A stretch of 7,145 bases of DNA from an uncultured Brevundimonas sp. (lineage in GTDB: Bacteria; Pseudomonadota; Alphaproteobacteria; Caulobacterales; Caulobacteraceae). Shown in pieces: positions 1 through 6,484 of the stretch. Positions within the stretch are counted from its first letter, which is position 1. Every line of letters begins with the position of its first letter. Below the pieces are notes generated by a model, which saw only the letters and a list, made by a program, of their open reading frames with translations, did no database searches and was not told where the DNA came from. Made by a program: the position numbers and the translations under genes. The DNA lies in contig CAMLNT010000116.1 of NCBI GenBank assembly GCA_946481425.1, forward strand, positions 1 through 7,145, in the 5' to 3' direction.

Positions 1-734
1 GAGCGCATGTCGTCCATCACCTGCATGACCTCTTCCTTGGTCTCGCCCAGACCGACCATGACGCCGGACTTGGTGAACTGGTTGGGGTCGCGCTCCTTGA
101 CCATCTGCAGCAGGCGCAGCGAATGGAAGTACCGCGCGCCGGGCCGGATCTTCAGATACAGCCGCGGCACTGTCTCCAGGTTGTGGTTGAAGACGTCGGG
201 CTTGGCGTCGATCATCACCTCCGCCGCGCCATCCTTCCTCAGGAAGTCGGGCGTGAGGATTTCGATCGTGGTGCTGGGCGCCTGCAGGCGGATCTGGCGC
301 ACGACCTCGGCGAAGTGCGCCGCGCCGCCGTCCACGACATCGTCCCGGTCCACCGAGGTGATGACGACGTGGTTCAGGCCCATCTGCTGGACCGCCAGCC
401 CAACCTTGTATGGCTCTTCGGGGTCCAGAGGCTGCGGCAGGCCGGTCTTGACGTTGCAGAAGGCGCAGGCCCGCGTGCAGGTGTCGCCCATGATCATCAG
501 GGTGGCGTGCTTCTGGCTCCAGCACTCGCCGATGTTCGGGCAGGCGGCCTCTTCGCAGACCGTATGAAGCCCCTTTTCCTTCACGATCGCCTTGGTGGCG
601 TTGTACTGCCCCGAGCCCGGCGCCTTGACCCGCAGCCAGTCCGGCTTGCGCAGCACCGGCGCCTCGGGACGGTTCTGCTTCTCCGGGTGGCGGAGCTGCG
701 GCCGCGCCGCCAGATTGTCGATCAGGGTGACCAT
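1..734 (-). CDS. lipA: Lipoyl synthase, C-terminus cut off by window edge
   Basis: Radical-SAM enzyme that inserts two sulfur atoms into octanoyl groups on lipoyl carrier domains, making the lipoate of pyruvate and 2-oxoglutarate dehydrogenases and the glycine cleavage system. Translating the minus strand from the ATG at 734 gives 244 codons without a stop. The auxiliary 4Fe-4S cluster motif CX4CX5C is at C60, C65, C71, and the radical-SAM CX3CX2C motif is at C86, C90, C93 ([11 protein letters not shown]). Further family signatures are [28 protein letters not shown] and [11 protein letters not shown]. An in-frame TAG lies three codons upstream of this ATG, so the start cannot be further out. 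No clear Shine-Dalgarno precedes it. Bacterial LipA is usually near 320 residues, so about 75-80 remain beyond the left edge, including the C-terminal RSS serine that ligates the auxiliary cluster. Divergent from sseA across 62 bp. Confidence 0.97.
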   Translation of the reverse strand, partial: MVTLIDNLAARPQLRHPEKQNRPEAPVLRKPDWLRVKAPGSGQYNATKAIVKEKGLHTVCEEAACPNIGECWSQKHATLMIMGDTCTRACAFCNVKTGLPQPLDPEEPYKVGLAVQQMGLNHVVITSVDRDDVVDGGAAHFAEVVRQIRLQAPSTTIEILTPDFLRKDGAAEVMIDAKPDVFNHNLETVPRLYLKIRPGARYFHSLRLLQMVKERDPNQFTKSGVMVGLGETKEEVMQVMDDMR

Positions 735-796
735 TGGGCGCTATGTCGTCCGTCGCGCGTTGATTGGCAAGGCGTTCAGTAACGAGAGGCTCGCGT

Positions 797-1636
797 ATGC
801 TCGATCCCCTGATCACGACCGAGGCTCTGGCCCTTCGGCTGGGCGAGCCCGGACTGAAGGTGATCGACGCCACCTGGCATCTGGACGGCTCGGATGCGCT
901 CGACCCGTTCGAGGCCTGCCACATCCCCGGAGCGGTATTCTTCGACATCGACCGGATCGCCGATACTGAAAGCCCCCTGCCCCACATGCTGCCGACGCCC
1001 GAAGCCTTCGCAGAGGCGGTCTCGGCCCTGGGCATCGGCTCGGACGACGAGATCGTCGTCTATGACCAGATCGGCGTCCGCTCGGCTCCGCGCGTCTGGT
1101 GGACCTTCCGAACCTTCGGCCATGAACGCATCCGGGTGCTGGACGGGGGCTTCCCCAAATGGCTCGGCGAGGAACGTCCCGTCGAGAAGGGCCCCGCCAG
1201 ACCCGCCGAGGACGCCGTCTTCGTCCCCGTCTTCCGTCCTGAGCTCGTCCGCGTCGCCGACCAGATCCTCCCGGACATCGAATCCGGCCGCCAGCTCCTC
1301 GACGCCCGTCCCGCCGGCCGCTTCACCGGCGAGACGCCCGAGCCTCGCGCCGGCCTGCGCGGCGGCCACGTCCCCGGCTCCGGCAACCTGCCCTTCCCCG
1401 AGGTGATCGCTGCCGACGGCACGCTGAAAGCTAACGGCGACCTCGCGGCTGCCTTCGAGGAGGCCGGCGTCGACCTCACCGGCGAGATCACCACCACCTG
1501 CGGCTCCGGCCTCACCGCCGCCATCCTGGCCCTCGCGGCCGCGCGCTGCGGGAACCAGACCGTCGCGGTCTACGACGGGTCGTGGGCAGAATGGGGCGGG
1601 CGCGATGACCTGCCGGTGGTCACAGGGCCAGCCTGA
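797..1636 (+). CDS. sseA: 3-mercaptopyruvate sulfurtransferase (two-domain rhodanese)
   Basis: Two-domain rhodanese-family enzyme of 279 residues, the usual length. It transfers sulfur from 3-mercaptopyruvate to cyanide or thiol acceptors through a cysteine persulfide, probably in the cytoplasm because no signal peptide is visible. The N-terminal domain (about 1-125) carries the HIPGAVFFDID signature at 42-52. The C-terminal domain (about 145-275) carries the active-site loop C235-G-S-G-L-T. CGSG is the mercaptopyruvate type; thiosulfate sulfurtransferases typically have CRKG. R175 (in GRF) and R184 (in EPR) have the spacing of the two substrate-binding arginines of mammalian MPST. ATG 797 is chosen because GAGAGG at 784-789 lies 7 bp upstream and the protein begins where the family does; a longer frame from 764 has no homologous sequence. 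Its stop is 2 bp from the stop of the convergent transporter gene. Confidence 0.93.
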   Translation: MLDPLITTEALALRLGEPGLKVIDATWHLDGSDALDPFEACHIPGAVFFDIDRIADTESPLPHMLPTPEAFAEAVSALGIGSDDEIVVYDQIGVRSAPRVWWTFRTFGHERIRVLDGGFPKWLGEERPVEKGPARPAEDAVFVPVFRPELVRVADQILPDIESGRQLLDARPAGRFTGETPEPRAGLRGGHVPGSGNLPFPEVIAADGTLKANGDLAAAFEEAGVDLTGEITTTCGSGLTAAILALAAARCGNQTVAVYDGSWAEWGGRDDLPVVTGPA

Positions 1637-1638
1637 CC

Positions 1639-2562
1639 TCAAGCCAGGTGAAACACCGCCAGCAGCACCGGGATCGTCACCGCACTCCCGACGGTTGTCG
1701 CCGCCACGATACCCGCCATGAGCGGCGCATCGCCGCCCATCTGACGCGCCAGCAGATAGCTCGCTGCCGCCCCCGGCGCGGCGCCGCATAGAAGGGCGAT
1801 GGCCTGGGCCGTCTCGTCGCCGCCGAGCAGGCGGCATAGCCCCCACATCAGCGGCGGCATCAGGATCAGCTTGACGAAGGTCACGCCCGCCACCGTCCAA
1901 CGCCGGCGCGCGACGGCAGCGAAGCTGAGGCCTGCGCCCGCCACGATCAGGCCGAGCGGCAGGGAGGCCGCGCCCAGGAGGGCCAGCAGGTCCGTGATCC
2001 CCGGCACGGGCGGCGCGCCCGTTACATTCAGAATCAGGCCGACGATACAGGCCACCAGAATCGGGTTGGTGAGGATGGCCCGCGTCACGGCCAGCGGGCT
2101 CAGCCCCGCCTGCCCCTCGCCCCACTTGGCCAGGGCCACGACGCACAGGGTGTTGGTCACCGGAATGATGGCCGCGATCATCACTGCCGCCAGGCCCAGC
2201 CCGGCCTCGCCGAACACGCTCTGGATCACCGGAATGAAGACGAAGCTGTTCCAGCGGATCGTGCCCTGGAGCACGCTGGTGAAGCCCGGCCCGTCGACCG
2301 ACAGGAAGGGCTTGGCCGCAAACGTCGCCGCCGCCACGATCAGCACCGCCAGCACCGCGCTGACGGCCGCCGCGCTGGCGCTCGCGCCCGCCAGGTCCGC
2401 GTTCCAAACAGCCGGCACCAGGAACGCCGGATAGAGGATGTTGACCGTCAGCTTCTCGATCGGCCGCCAGGTCGCGTCGGGCAGGAAATCCGATTTGCGC
2501 AAACCGTACCCGAGCGCGATCAGAACGAAGACCGGCAGCACGCCGACCAGCAACGCGCCCAT
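1639..2562 (-). CDS. AEC-family (auxin efflux carrier-like) permease
   Basis: Integral inner-membrane protein of 307 residues, the normal size for bacterial AEC transporters, which have about ten helices in two repeats. Family features are an N-terminal segment ending in GYGLRK (18-23), then NILYPAFLVP (41-50), a polar RWNSFVFIP stretch (103-111) in the first repeat, LTNPILVACIVGL (164-176) before the second repeat, and small-residue helices GAAPGAAASYLLA (260-272) and TTVGSAVTIP (289-298). Known members export malate, malonate or other carboxylates; the substrate here cannot be read from sequence. ATG 2562 overlaps the last base of the ruvX stop (TGATG), so it is probably translated by coupling from ruvX. 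A TTG one codon upstream is a less likely start. Confidence 0.88.
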   Translation of the reverse strand: MGALLVGVLPVFVLIALGYGLRKSDFLPDATWRPIEKLTVNILYPAFLVPAVWNADLAGASASAAAVSAVLAVLIVAAATFAAKPFLSVDGPGFTSVLQGTIRWNSFVFIPVIQSVFGEAGLGLAAVMIAAIIPVTNTLCVVALAKWGEGQAGLSPLAVTRAILTNPILVACIVGLILNVTGAPPVPGITDLLALLGAASLPLGLIVAGAGLSFAAVARRRWTVAGVTFVKLILMPPLMWGLCRLLGGDETAQAIALLCGAAPGAAASYLLARQMGGDAPLMAGIVAATTVGSAVTIPVLLAVFHLA

Positions 2563-3032
2563 CAACCGGTCCAGCCGAGGCGGTCCAGCGCCCCTTGAAG
2601 GATAAAGGCCGCCGCGTTGCGGTCCACGACCTCGGCCCGGCGCTTCCGGGTCAGATCGAGGTCCTCGATCAGAAACCGTTCGACGGCCGTGGTCGAAAGG
2701 CGCTCGTCCTGGAAGGCCACCATGACCGGCCGGATCCGCTCGAGATTGCGTGCGAAGGCCCGGCAGGACTGGGCCCGTGGCCCCTCGGTCCCATCCATGT
2801 TCAACGGCAGGCCGATGACCAGCCCGGACGCCTTCCTCTGATCCATAAGCTTGAACAGACGATTGGCGTCCTCGGTGAACTTCGTCTTGCGGATGACCTC
2901 CAGCGGACTAGCGATCATGCGGGTTGCGTCCGACGCCGCGACTCCGATGGTCTTCTCTCCCAGGTCGAGGCCCAGCCACGGCGTCCCCGCCGGGGTCTGC
3001 TCGCTGAGTTCCTGCAGGGTCAAAACCGTCAT
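2562..3032 (-). CDS. ruvX: RuvX/YqgF-family Holliday junction resolvase-like nuclease
   Basis: RNase H-fold protein of the YqgF/RuvX family. Members have been proposed as Holliday junction resolvases and are implicated in processing the 5' end of 16S pre-rRNA. With the ATG at 3032 it has 156 residues. The first acidic residue is D23 in GLDLGEKTIGVA (21-32), followed by the conserved VIGLPLNMDGTEGPRAQ (72-88). DERLST at 109-114 and D137 in VVDRNAAAFILQG complete the acidic site. The frame continues upstream to ATG 3074 and TTG 3083, but those extra 14-17 residues match nothing I recall in the family, while MTVLTLQEL at 3032 resembles the start of Caulobacter homologues. No strong Shine-Dalgarno is seen at any of these starts. 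It overlaps the AEC transporter gene by one base and is divergent from a lipoprotein gene. Confidence 0.93.
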   Translation of the reverse strand: MTVLTLQELSEQTPAGTPWLGLDLGEKTIGVAASDATRMIASPLEVIRKTKFTEDANRLFKLMDQRKASGLVIGLPLNMDGTEGPRAQSCRAFARNLERIRPVMVAFQDERLSTTAVERFLIEDLDLTRKRRAEVVDRNAAAFILQGALDRLGWTG

Positions 3033-3103
3033 GCTCGCGCGGTAGGACTGGCGCACCCCGATGTCAAAGCGCATTGTGGTCAAGCTTGAGACCGGAGGCC
3101 TGC

Positions 3104-3631
3104 ATGAAGCCCGCCCTGTTCGTGTCCGCCCTGCTGCTTCTGACCGGCTGCGACGCCGGGGCCGAAGACCGCCGCGTCCGGATGGACGAGGCCGAGAACC
3201 GCGCCGACGAGGTCTCCCGCACCCCGGTCCTGACGCCCTCGGGCCCAGCGCAGGCCCTGCCGGCCGACGAGGACGAGTTCCTGCAATGGTCGGCCGCGGT
3301 CGTTCGGGTCGACTACCTCGACCACCAGGGCGACGGGACGACGGTCAAGCTGTTCGGGACAGCCGGCGGCGACCCGGCCATGAACGGCCTCTATACTCAC
3401 ATCGCCTTCTTCGGCAGCGTCGCTGACGGCTGGAGAACCTTCCGCATCGGCGACTTCCTCGATTACCGCGTGCTCGCCGCGGCGCGAGGACGAGTCGATC
3501 TGGAAGTGACCGAAAGCTACCTGGACCCCGCCACCGACGAGATCGGCAGCCGCGTCCGCCGCCTGATCGTGACCTGGACCCCGCCCGCCGAGGGCGCGCC
3601 GGAGACCGTCTCGGTCGCGGACGCCCAGTAA
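3104..3631 (+). CDS. Putative lipoprotein of unknown function
   Basis: 175-residue protein whose family I do not recognise. It begins with a short lipoprotein signal peptide: K2, a hydrophobic stretch 4-13, and lipobox LTGC with the lipidated cysteine at 16. Residue +2 is D17, which in E. coli would keep the protein in the inner membrane; whether that rule holds here is uncertain. Residues 20-60 are acidic and probably unstructured. From about 60 a compact, beta-rich domain is suggested, with FLQWSAAVVRVDYLDHQGDG, GLYTHIAFFGS, WRTFRIGDFLDYRVL and a final strand RRLIVTWTPP. ATG 3104 is chosen because GGAGG at 3094-3098 lies 5 bp upstream and the signal peptide starts directly there; a GTG at 3074 would add ten residues before it. 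It stands 63 bp before gatC on the same strand. Confidence 0.8.
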   Translation: MKPALFVSALLLLTGCDAGAEDRRVRMDEAENRADEVSRTPVLTPSGPAQALPADEDEFLQWSAAVVRVDYLDHQGDGTTVKLFGTAGGDPAMNGLYTHIAFFGSVADGWRTFRIGDFLDYRVLAAARGRVDLEVTESYLDPATDEIGSRVRRLIVTWTPPAEGAPETVSVADAQ

Positions 3632-3633
3632 GC

Positions 3634-3662
3634 TTGTGAATCCGGGCCCGCGCGGCTAAGCC
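3634..3662 (+). promoter_or_regulatory. Possible housekeeping promoter for gatCA
   Basis: In the 63 bp between the lipoprotein stop and gatC, TTGTGAA (3634-3640) and GCTAAGCC (3655-3662) are separated by 14 bp. This resembles the Caulobacter housekeeping consensus (TTGACGS, 10-14 bp, GCTANAWC), but each element departs from it at about two positions. If used, transcription would start near 3670, about 25 bp ahead of gatC. The alternative is read-through from the lipoprotein gene. Confidence 0.3.
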
Positions 3663-3694
3663 CGCCGCTTCCACTGTCGCTACCGGAGGGCCGA

Positions 3695-3982
3695 ATGGCC
3701 GTCGACGCCGAGACGGTGCGCAAGGTCGCGCACCTCGCCCGCATCAAGACCCCTGAAGACCGCCTGGAGCCCCTCGCCCAGGAACTGAACGGCATCCTCA
3801 AGTGGATCGAGCAGCTGGACGAGGTCGACATCGACGGCGTCGAGCCCATGACCTCCAACGTCTCCCAGCCGCTGCGCCTGCGCGACGATGAAGTGACCGA
3901 CGGCGACAAGGTCGCCGACGTCCTGTCCAATGCCCCGAAGTCGGCCGACGGCTTCTTCGTCGTTCCGAAGGTCGTCGAGTAA
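3695..3982 (+). CDS. gatC: Asp/Glu-tRNA amidotransferase subunit C
   Basis: Small subunit of the GatCAB amidotransferase, which converts Asp-tRNA(Asn) and/or Glu-tRNA(Gln) to the amide form. GatC wraps around the GatA-GatB interface and stabilises GatA. The 95 residues match the family in length and landmarks: [10 protein letters not shown] near the N-terminus, [22 protein letters not shown] in the middle (33-53), PLRLRDDEV, and the C-terminal [20 protein letters not shown] 3695 has GGAGGG at 3685-3690 just upstream. The gene ends 4 bp before gatA, the usual tight gatC-gatA arrangement. Confidence 0.95.
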   Translation: MAVDAETVRKVAHLARIKTPEDRLEPLAQELNGILKWIEQLDEVDIDGVEPMTSNVSQPLRLRDDEVTDGDKVADVLSNAPKSADGFFVVPKVVE

Positions 3983-3986
3983 ACCC

Positions 3987-5465
3987 ATGACGGACCTGAC
4001 CAAACTCACCCTCAAGGCCGCGGTCGACGGCCTCAAGGCCCGCGACTTCTCATCCGAGGAAATCACGCGCGCCTTCATCACCAGCATCGACGCCGCCAAC
4101 CCGACCCTGAACGCCTACGTTGTCCAGACCTCGGACAAGGCGCTGGATATGGCCAAGGCGTCCGACGCCAGGCTGGCGAAGGGCGAAGGCGGCGCGCTGG
4201 AAGGCGCTCCGCTCGGCATCAAGGACCTGTTCTGCACCGACGGCGTCCAGACCACCGCCGGCTCCAACATGCTGCGCGGCTTTGTCCCGCCCTATGAATC
4301 GACCGTCACGGCCAATCTCTGGGCCGACGGCGCGGTGATGCTGGGCAAGCTGAACATGGACGAGTTCGCCATGGGCTCATCCAACGAGACCTCGGCCTAT
4401 GGTCCGGTCAAGAATCCATGGAAGTCAAAATCTTCCAACGCCGACCTTACCCCGGGCGGCAGCTCCGGCGGCTCGGCTGCGGCAGTTGCGGGCGATCTCT
4501 GCCTGGCCGCCACCGCCTCGGACACGGGCGGATCCATCCGGCAGCCGGCGGCCTTCACCGGCACGGTCGGTATCAAGCCGACCTACGGCCGCGCCAGCCG
4601 CTTCGGTATGGTCGCCTTCGCCTCCTCGCTGGATCAGGCCGGCCCGATCACCAAGACGGTCGAGGATGCCGCCATCCTGCTGCGCTCCATGTGCTCGTTC
4701 GATCCCAAGGATTCGACCAGCCTCGACGTGGAGACGCCGGATTGGACCGCCAGCCTTGGCAAGGGCGTGAAGGGCCTGCGCATCGGCGTGCCGAAGGAAT
4801 ACGTCGTCGACGGCATGCCCGCCGAGATCCAGGCCCTGTGGGACCAGGGCGTGGCCTGGCTGAAGGCGGCCGGCGCCGAGATCGTCGAGATCTCCCTGCC
4901 CCACACCAAATACGCCCTGCCGACCTATTACATCGTGGCCCCGGCTGAGGCTTCCTCGAACCTGGCCCGCTACGACGGCATGCGCTTCGGCCACCGCGCG
5001 GAGAAGGCTTCCAGCCTCGCGGACCTCTACGAGACCAGCCGCGCCGAGGGCTTCGGCAAGGAGGTCCAGCGCCGCCTGACCATCGGCGCCTACGTCCTGT
5101 CGGCCGGCTTCTATGACGCCTATTACGTCCGGGCGCTGAAGGTCCGCCGCCGCATCGCCGAGGACTTCGACAACGTCTGGGACAAGGTGGACGCCATCCT
5201 GACGCCGTCCACACCGTCGGCCGCGTTCGCGCTCGGCGACAAGCAGATCGACCCGGTGACAATGTATCTGAACGACGTCTTCACCGTCACGGCCAACCTC
5301 GCGGGATTGCCCGGGATTTCGGTCCCGGCCGGCCTCGACAGCGGCGGCCTGCCGCTGGGCCTCCAGGTCATCGGCAAGGCGCTTGATGAAGCCACGGTGT
5401 TCCAGGTCGCGGACGTTCTGGAGCAGTCCGCCGGCTTCACCGCCCGTCCCGAAAAGTGGTGGTGA
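3987..5465 (+). CDS. gatA: Asp/Glu-tRNA amidotransferase subunit A (glutamine amidase)
   Basis: Amidase-signature subunit that hydrolyses glutamine and sends ammonia to GatB for transamidation of mischarged tRNA in the cytoplasm. The 492 residues are full length for the family. The Ser-cisSer-Lys triad is visible: K79 in GIKDLFCT, S159 in the [14 protein letters not shown] stretch (155-168) and S183 in [11 protein letters not shown]. The spacing equals that of Staphylococcus aureus GatA (K79, S154, S178), with five extra residues before the cis-serine. Further marks are [14 protein letters not shown] (121-134), [14 protein letters not shown] and the C-terminal [16 protein letters not shown] 3987 lies 4 bp after the gatC stop; the frame is open further upstream, but that part overlaps gatC and is not family-like. 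The TGA shares its last base with the ATG of the next gene. gatB is not adjacent within this window. Confidence 0.97.
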   Translation: MTDLTKLTLKAAVDGLKARDFSSEEITRAFITSIDAANPTLNAYVVQTSDKALDMAKASDARLAKGEGGALEGAPLGIKDLFCTDGVQTTAGSNMLRGFVPPYESTVTANLWADGAVMLGKLNMDEFAMGSSNETSAYGPVKNPWKSKSSNADLTPGGSSGGSAAAVAGDLCLAATASDTGGSIRQPAAFTGTVGIKPTYGRASRFGMVAFASSLDQAGPITKTVEDAAILLRSMCSFDPKDSTSLDVETPDWTASLGKGVKGLRIGVPKEYVVDGMPAEIQALWDQGVAWLKAAGAEIVEISLPHTKYALPTYYIVAPAEASSNLARYDGMRFGHRAEKASSLADLYETSRAEGFGKEVQRRLTIGAYVLSAGFYDAYYVRALKVRRRIAEDFDNVWDKVDAILTPSTPSAAFALGDKQIDPVTMYLNDVFTVTANLAGLPGISVPAGLDSGGLPLGLQVIGKALDEATVFQVADVLEQSAGFTARPEKWW

Positions 5466-5701
5466 TGCGCCGCGATTTCAGCGCCATCCTGGTCTGGCTG
5501 TACGGGGCCGCCCTGGTCCTGATGGCCGCGACGGTGGTCGCCCTCCTGCTTGGCCGGATGCAGGTCTCAGGCCTGACGACAGCCCAGGCGGTCGGCATCA
5601 CGCTGGCGGTGATGGTGCTGATCGGGCTCAGGCTGTTCGCCTACATCCGCACGCGCCGTACCCGCGCCGCAACGCCACCGTCGACCGGCAACCAGCCCTA
5701 G
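5465..5701 (+). CDS. Small two-helix membrane protein, function unknown
   Basis: 78-residue protein that I cannot assign to a family. It has two predicted membrane helices, about residues 8-30 (ending VVALLLG) and 40-60 (QAVGITLAVMVLIGLRLFAY), joined by a short loop (RMQVSGLTT). The N-terminus (MRR) and the C-terminal tail (IRTRRTR, 61-67) are basic, so by the positive-inside rule both ends should face the cytoplasm. The start at ATG 5465 overlaps the gatA stop by one base (TGATG), implying coupled translation; an in-frame GTG at 5456 is an alternative. The clean coding frame, strong hydrophobic pattern and operon position support a real gene. It is followed after 9 bp by the PCuAC lipoprotein gene. 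Confidence 0.72.
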   Translation: MRRDFSAILVWLYGAALVLMAATVVALLLGRMQVSGLTTAQAVGITLAVMVLIGLRLFAYIRTRRTRAATPPSTGNQP

Positions 5702-5710
5702 GGAATCGCC

Positions 5711-6232
5711 ATGCGCCGTCTTGCCCTGCTCGCTGTCCCCCTCCTCCTCGCCGCCTGCCAGGGGGAGCCGCGCACGACCGCCTCCAGCGAGACGACCATT
5801 GACGGCGAAACCGTAGCCGCCGTCGAGGCCACCGGGCCCTGGTGCCGGCCGACGCCGAACGGGCGCAACGTGACGGCCTGCTACATCACCCTGACGTCCG
5901 CGACCGGCGACCGGCTGGTGGCGGTCATCTCGCCCCGCGCGGCCCAGAGCCAGATCCACGCCGTCTCGACCGAGGGCGGGGTCATGTCGATGAGCGAGAT
6001 GCCGGACGGCCTCGATCTCCCGGCAGGCCAGCCCGTCGCCTTGGCGCCCGGCGGCGATCACATCATGCTCACGGGCGTGACCGTCCCGCTCGTCGAGGGC
6101 GACCTGGTGCCCATGGCCCTGACGTTCGCCTCGGGCTCGCAGATCGCCCTTGAGGTCCCGGTGTCGGCGACGGCTCCGGGCGGCGCTCCGGCACCTGCGC
6201 CGGGTCAAGCCACGGATCAAACTGGAAAATAA
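5711..6232 (+). CDS. PCuAC-domain (DUF461) copper chaperone-like lipoprotein
   Basis: 173-residue lipoprotein. The signal peptide ends in lipobox LAAC with the lipidated cysteine at 16; the next residue is Q17, so no inner-membrane retention is expected under the E. coli rule. Residues about 40-150 form a PCuAC fold. Family members bind Cu(I) in the periplasm and can pass it to cytochrome oxidase. The predicted ligands are H83, M94, H117 and M119 (H-X10-M-X22-H-X-M, one residue longer than the usual HX10MX21HXM), within IHAVSTEGGVMSM and LAPGGDHIMLTG. Other family marks are RPTPNG, DRLVAVISP and GDLVPMALTF. The last 20 residues are Pro/Ala/Gly-rich and probably disordered. Cysteines C45 and C57 are unusual. 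GGGAA at 5701-5705 serves as ribosome binding site. It is the last gene of the gatCA-led run; no strong terminator is seen after it. Confidence 0.87.
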   Translation: MRRLALLAVPLLLAACQGEPRTTASSETTIDGETVAAVEATGPWCRPTPNGRNVTACYITLTSATGDRLVAVISPRAAQSQIHAVSTEGGVMSMSEMPDGLDLPAGQPVALAPGGDHIMLTGVTVPLVEGDLVPMALTFASGSQIALEVPVSATAPGGAPAPAPGQATDQTGK

Positions 6233-6273
6233 TTTCCGCTTGACGGCTCCGCTGGATTTCCGCCAGCCTTAGC

Positions 6274-6398
6274 TCACTCATCAAGACCGGCTGAGGGATA
6301 GGCCCTTTGAAGCCGGGGCAACCTGCCAGGACCACCCAGTCCCGGCGATGGTGCCAACTCCTGCGGGGTTCTGTTCCAGAGCCGCGAGAGATGAGTGA
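6274..6398 (+). promoter_or_regulatory. SAM-I (S-box) riboswitch aptamer
   Basis: All parts of the SAM-I aptamer can be laid on the sequence. P1 is 8 perfect pairs, 6274-6281 with 6391-6398. P2a pairs CCGGC (6287-6291) with GCCGG (6312-6316). P2b pairs GGG (6295-6297) with CCC (6303-6305), and between them lie the kink-turn segments CTGAGGGA and TTTGAAGCC. P3 pairs GGC/ACC of GGCAACC (6317-6323) with GGTGCC (6350-6355) and is extended by GGAC/GTCC (6329-6332 with 6339-6342). The P2 loop TAGG (6299-6302) pairs with CCTG (6360-6363) as the pseudoknot. P4 spans about 6364-6384, and GAGAGATGAG (6386-6395) closes the core. Bases matching the SAM contacts of the Thermoanaerobacter tengcongensis structure are present (G6285, C6319, A6320, T6352, G6353, and the T6281-A6391 and A6280-T6392 pairs). 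It precedes metX, a usual S-box target; SAM should repress the gene. Confidence 0.93.
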
Positions 6399-6475
6399 AG
6401 GGACGAGCGCCCGCGTGCGCTCCTGTGCCTTCACGGGTCTTCTCAACCGTCCGGGGTCTTCGATGAGCGGAGACC
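6396..6475 (+). promoter_or_regulatory. Candidate riboswitch expression platform
   Basis: Two hairpins fill the space between aptamer and start codon. The first pairs TGAAGG (6396-6401) with CCTTCA (6428-6433) and inside it GAGCGC (6405-6410) with GCGCTC (6417-6422). Its outer stem shares three bases with the 3' strand of P1. It is not followed by a T-run, so it is a poor intrinsic terminator. The second pairs 6455-6461 (GGTCTTC) with 6469-6475 (GGAGACC), seven pairs with one G-U, and buries the only plausible Shine-Dalgarno, GGAG at 6469-6472. This favours control of translation initiation. The pairings are seen directly; the mechanism is inferred. Confidence 0.5.
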
Positions 6476-6484
6476 GAGCGGACC

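Noticed and set aside
123..782. 219-codon plus-strand frame opposite lipA
   Set aside because: It is the antisense of lipA, whose two iron-sulfur cluster motifs are unambiguous on the minus strand.
776..2407. 543-codon open frame on the minus strand across sseA and the AEC gene
   Set aside because: Its translation is Gly/Arg/Asp-rich low-complexity sequence with no family features, and it lies antisense to sseA and out of frame over the AEC gene. It is an artefact of high GC.
3080..3089. Perfect 10-bp palindrome TCAAGCTTGA between ruvX and the lipoprotein gene
   Set aside because: Several palindromes of this length are expected by chance in 7 kb, and there is no second copy or known operator match nearby.
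6224..6267. Small hairpins GGAAA/TTTCC (6224-6237) and GCTGG/CCAGC (6251-6267) as a terminator after the copper lipoprotein
   Set aside because: Both stems are only five pairs and neither is followed by a T-run. Read-through into the riboswitch cannot be excluded.
6240..6270. TTGACG at 6240-6245 as the -35 of a metX leader promoter
   Set aside because: The -35 is good, but no acceptable -10 appears at a normal spacing before the riboswitch, so I do not call a promoter, although one must exist near here unless metX is read from upstream.
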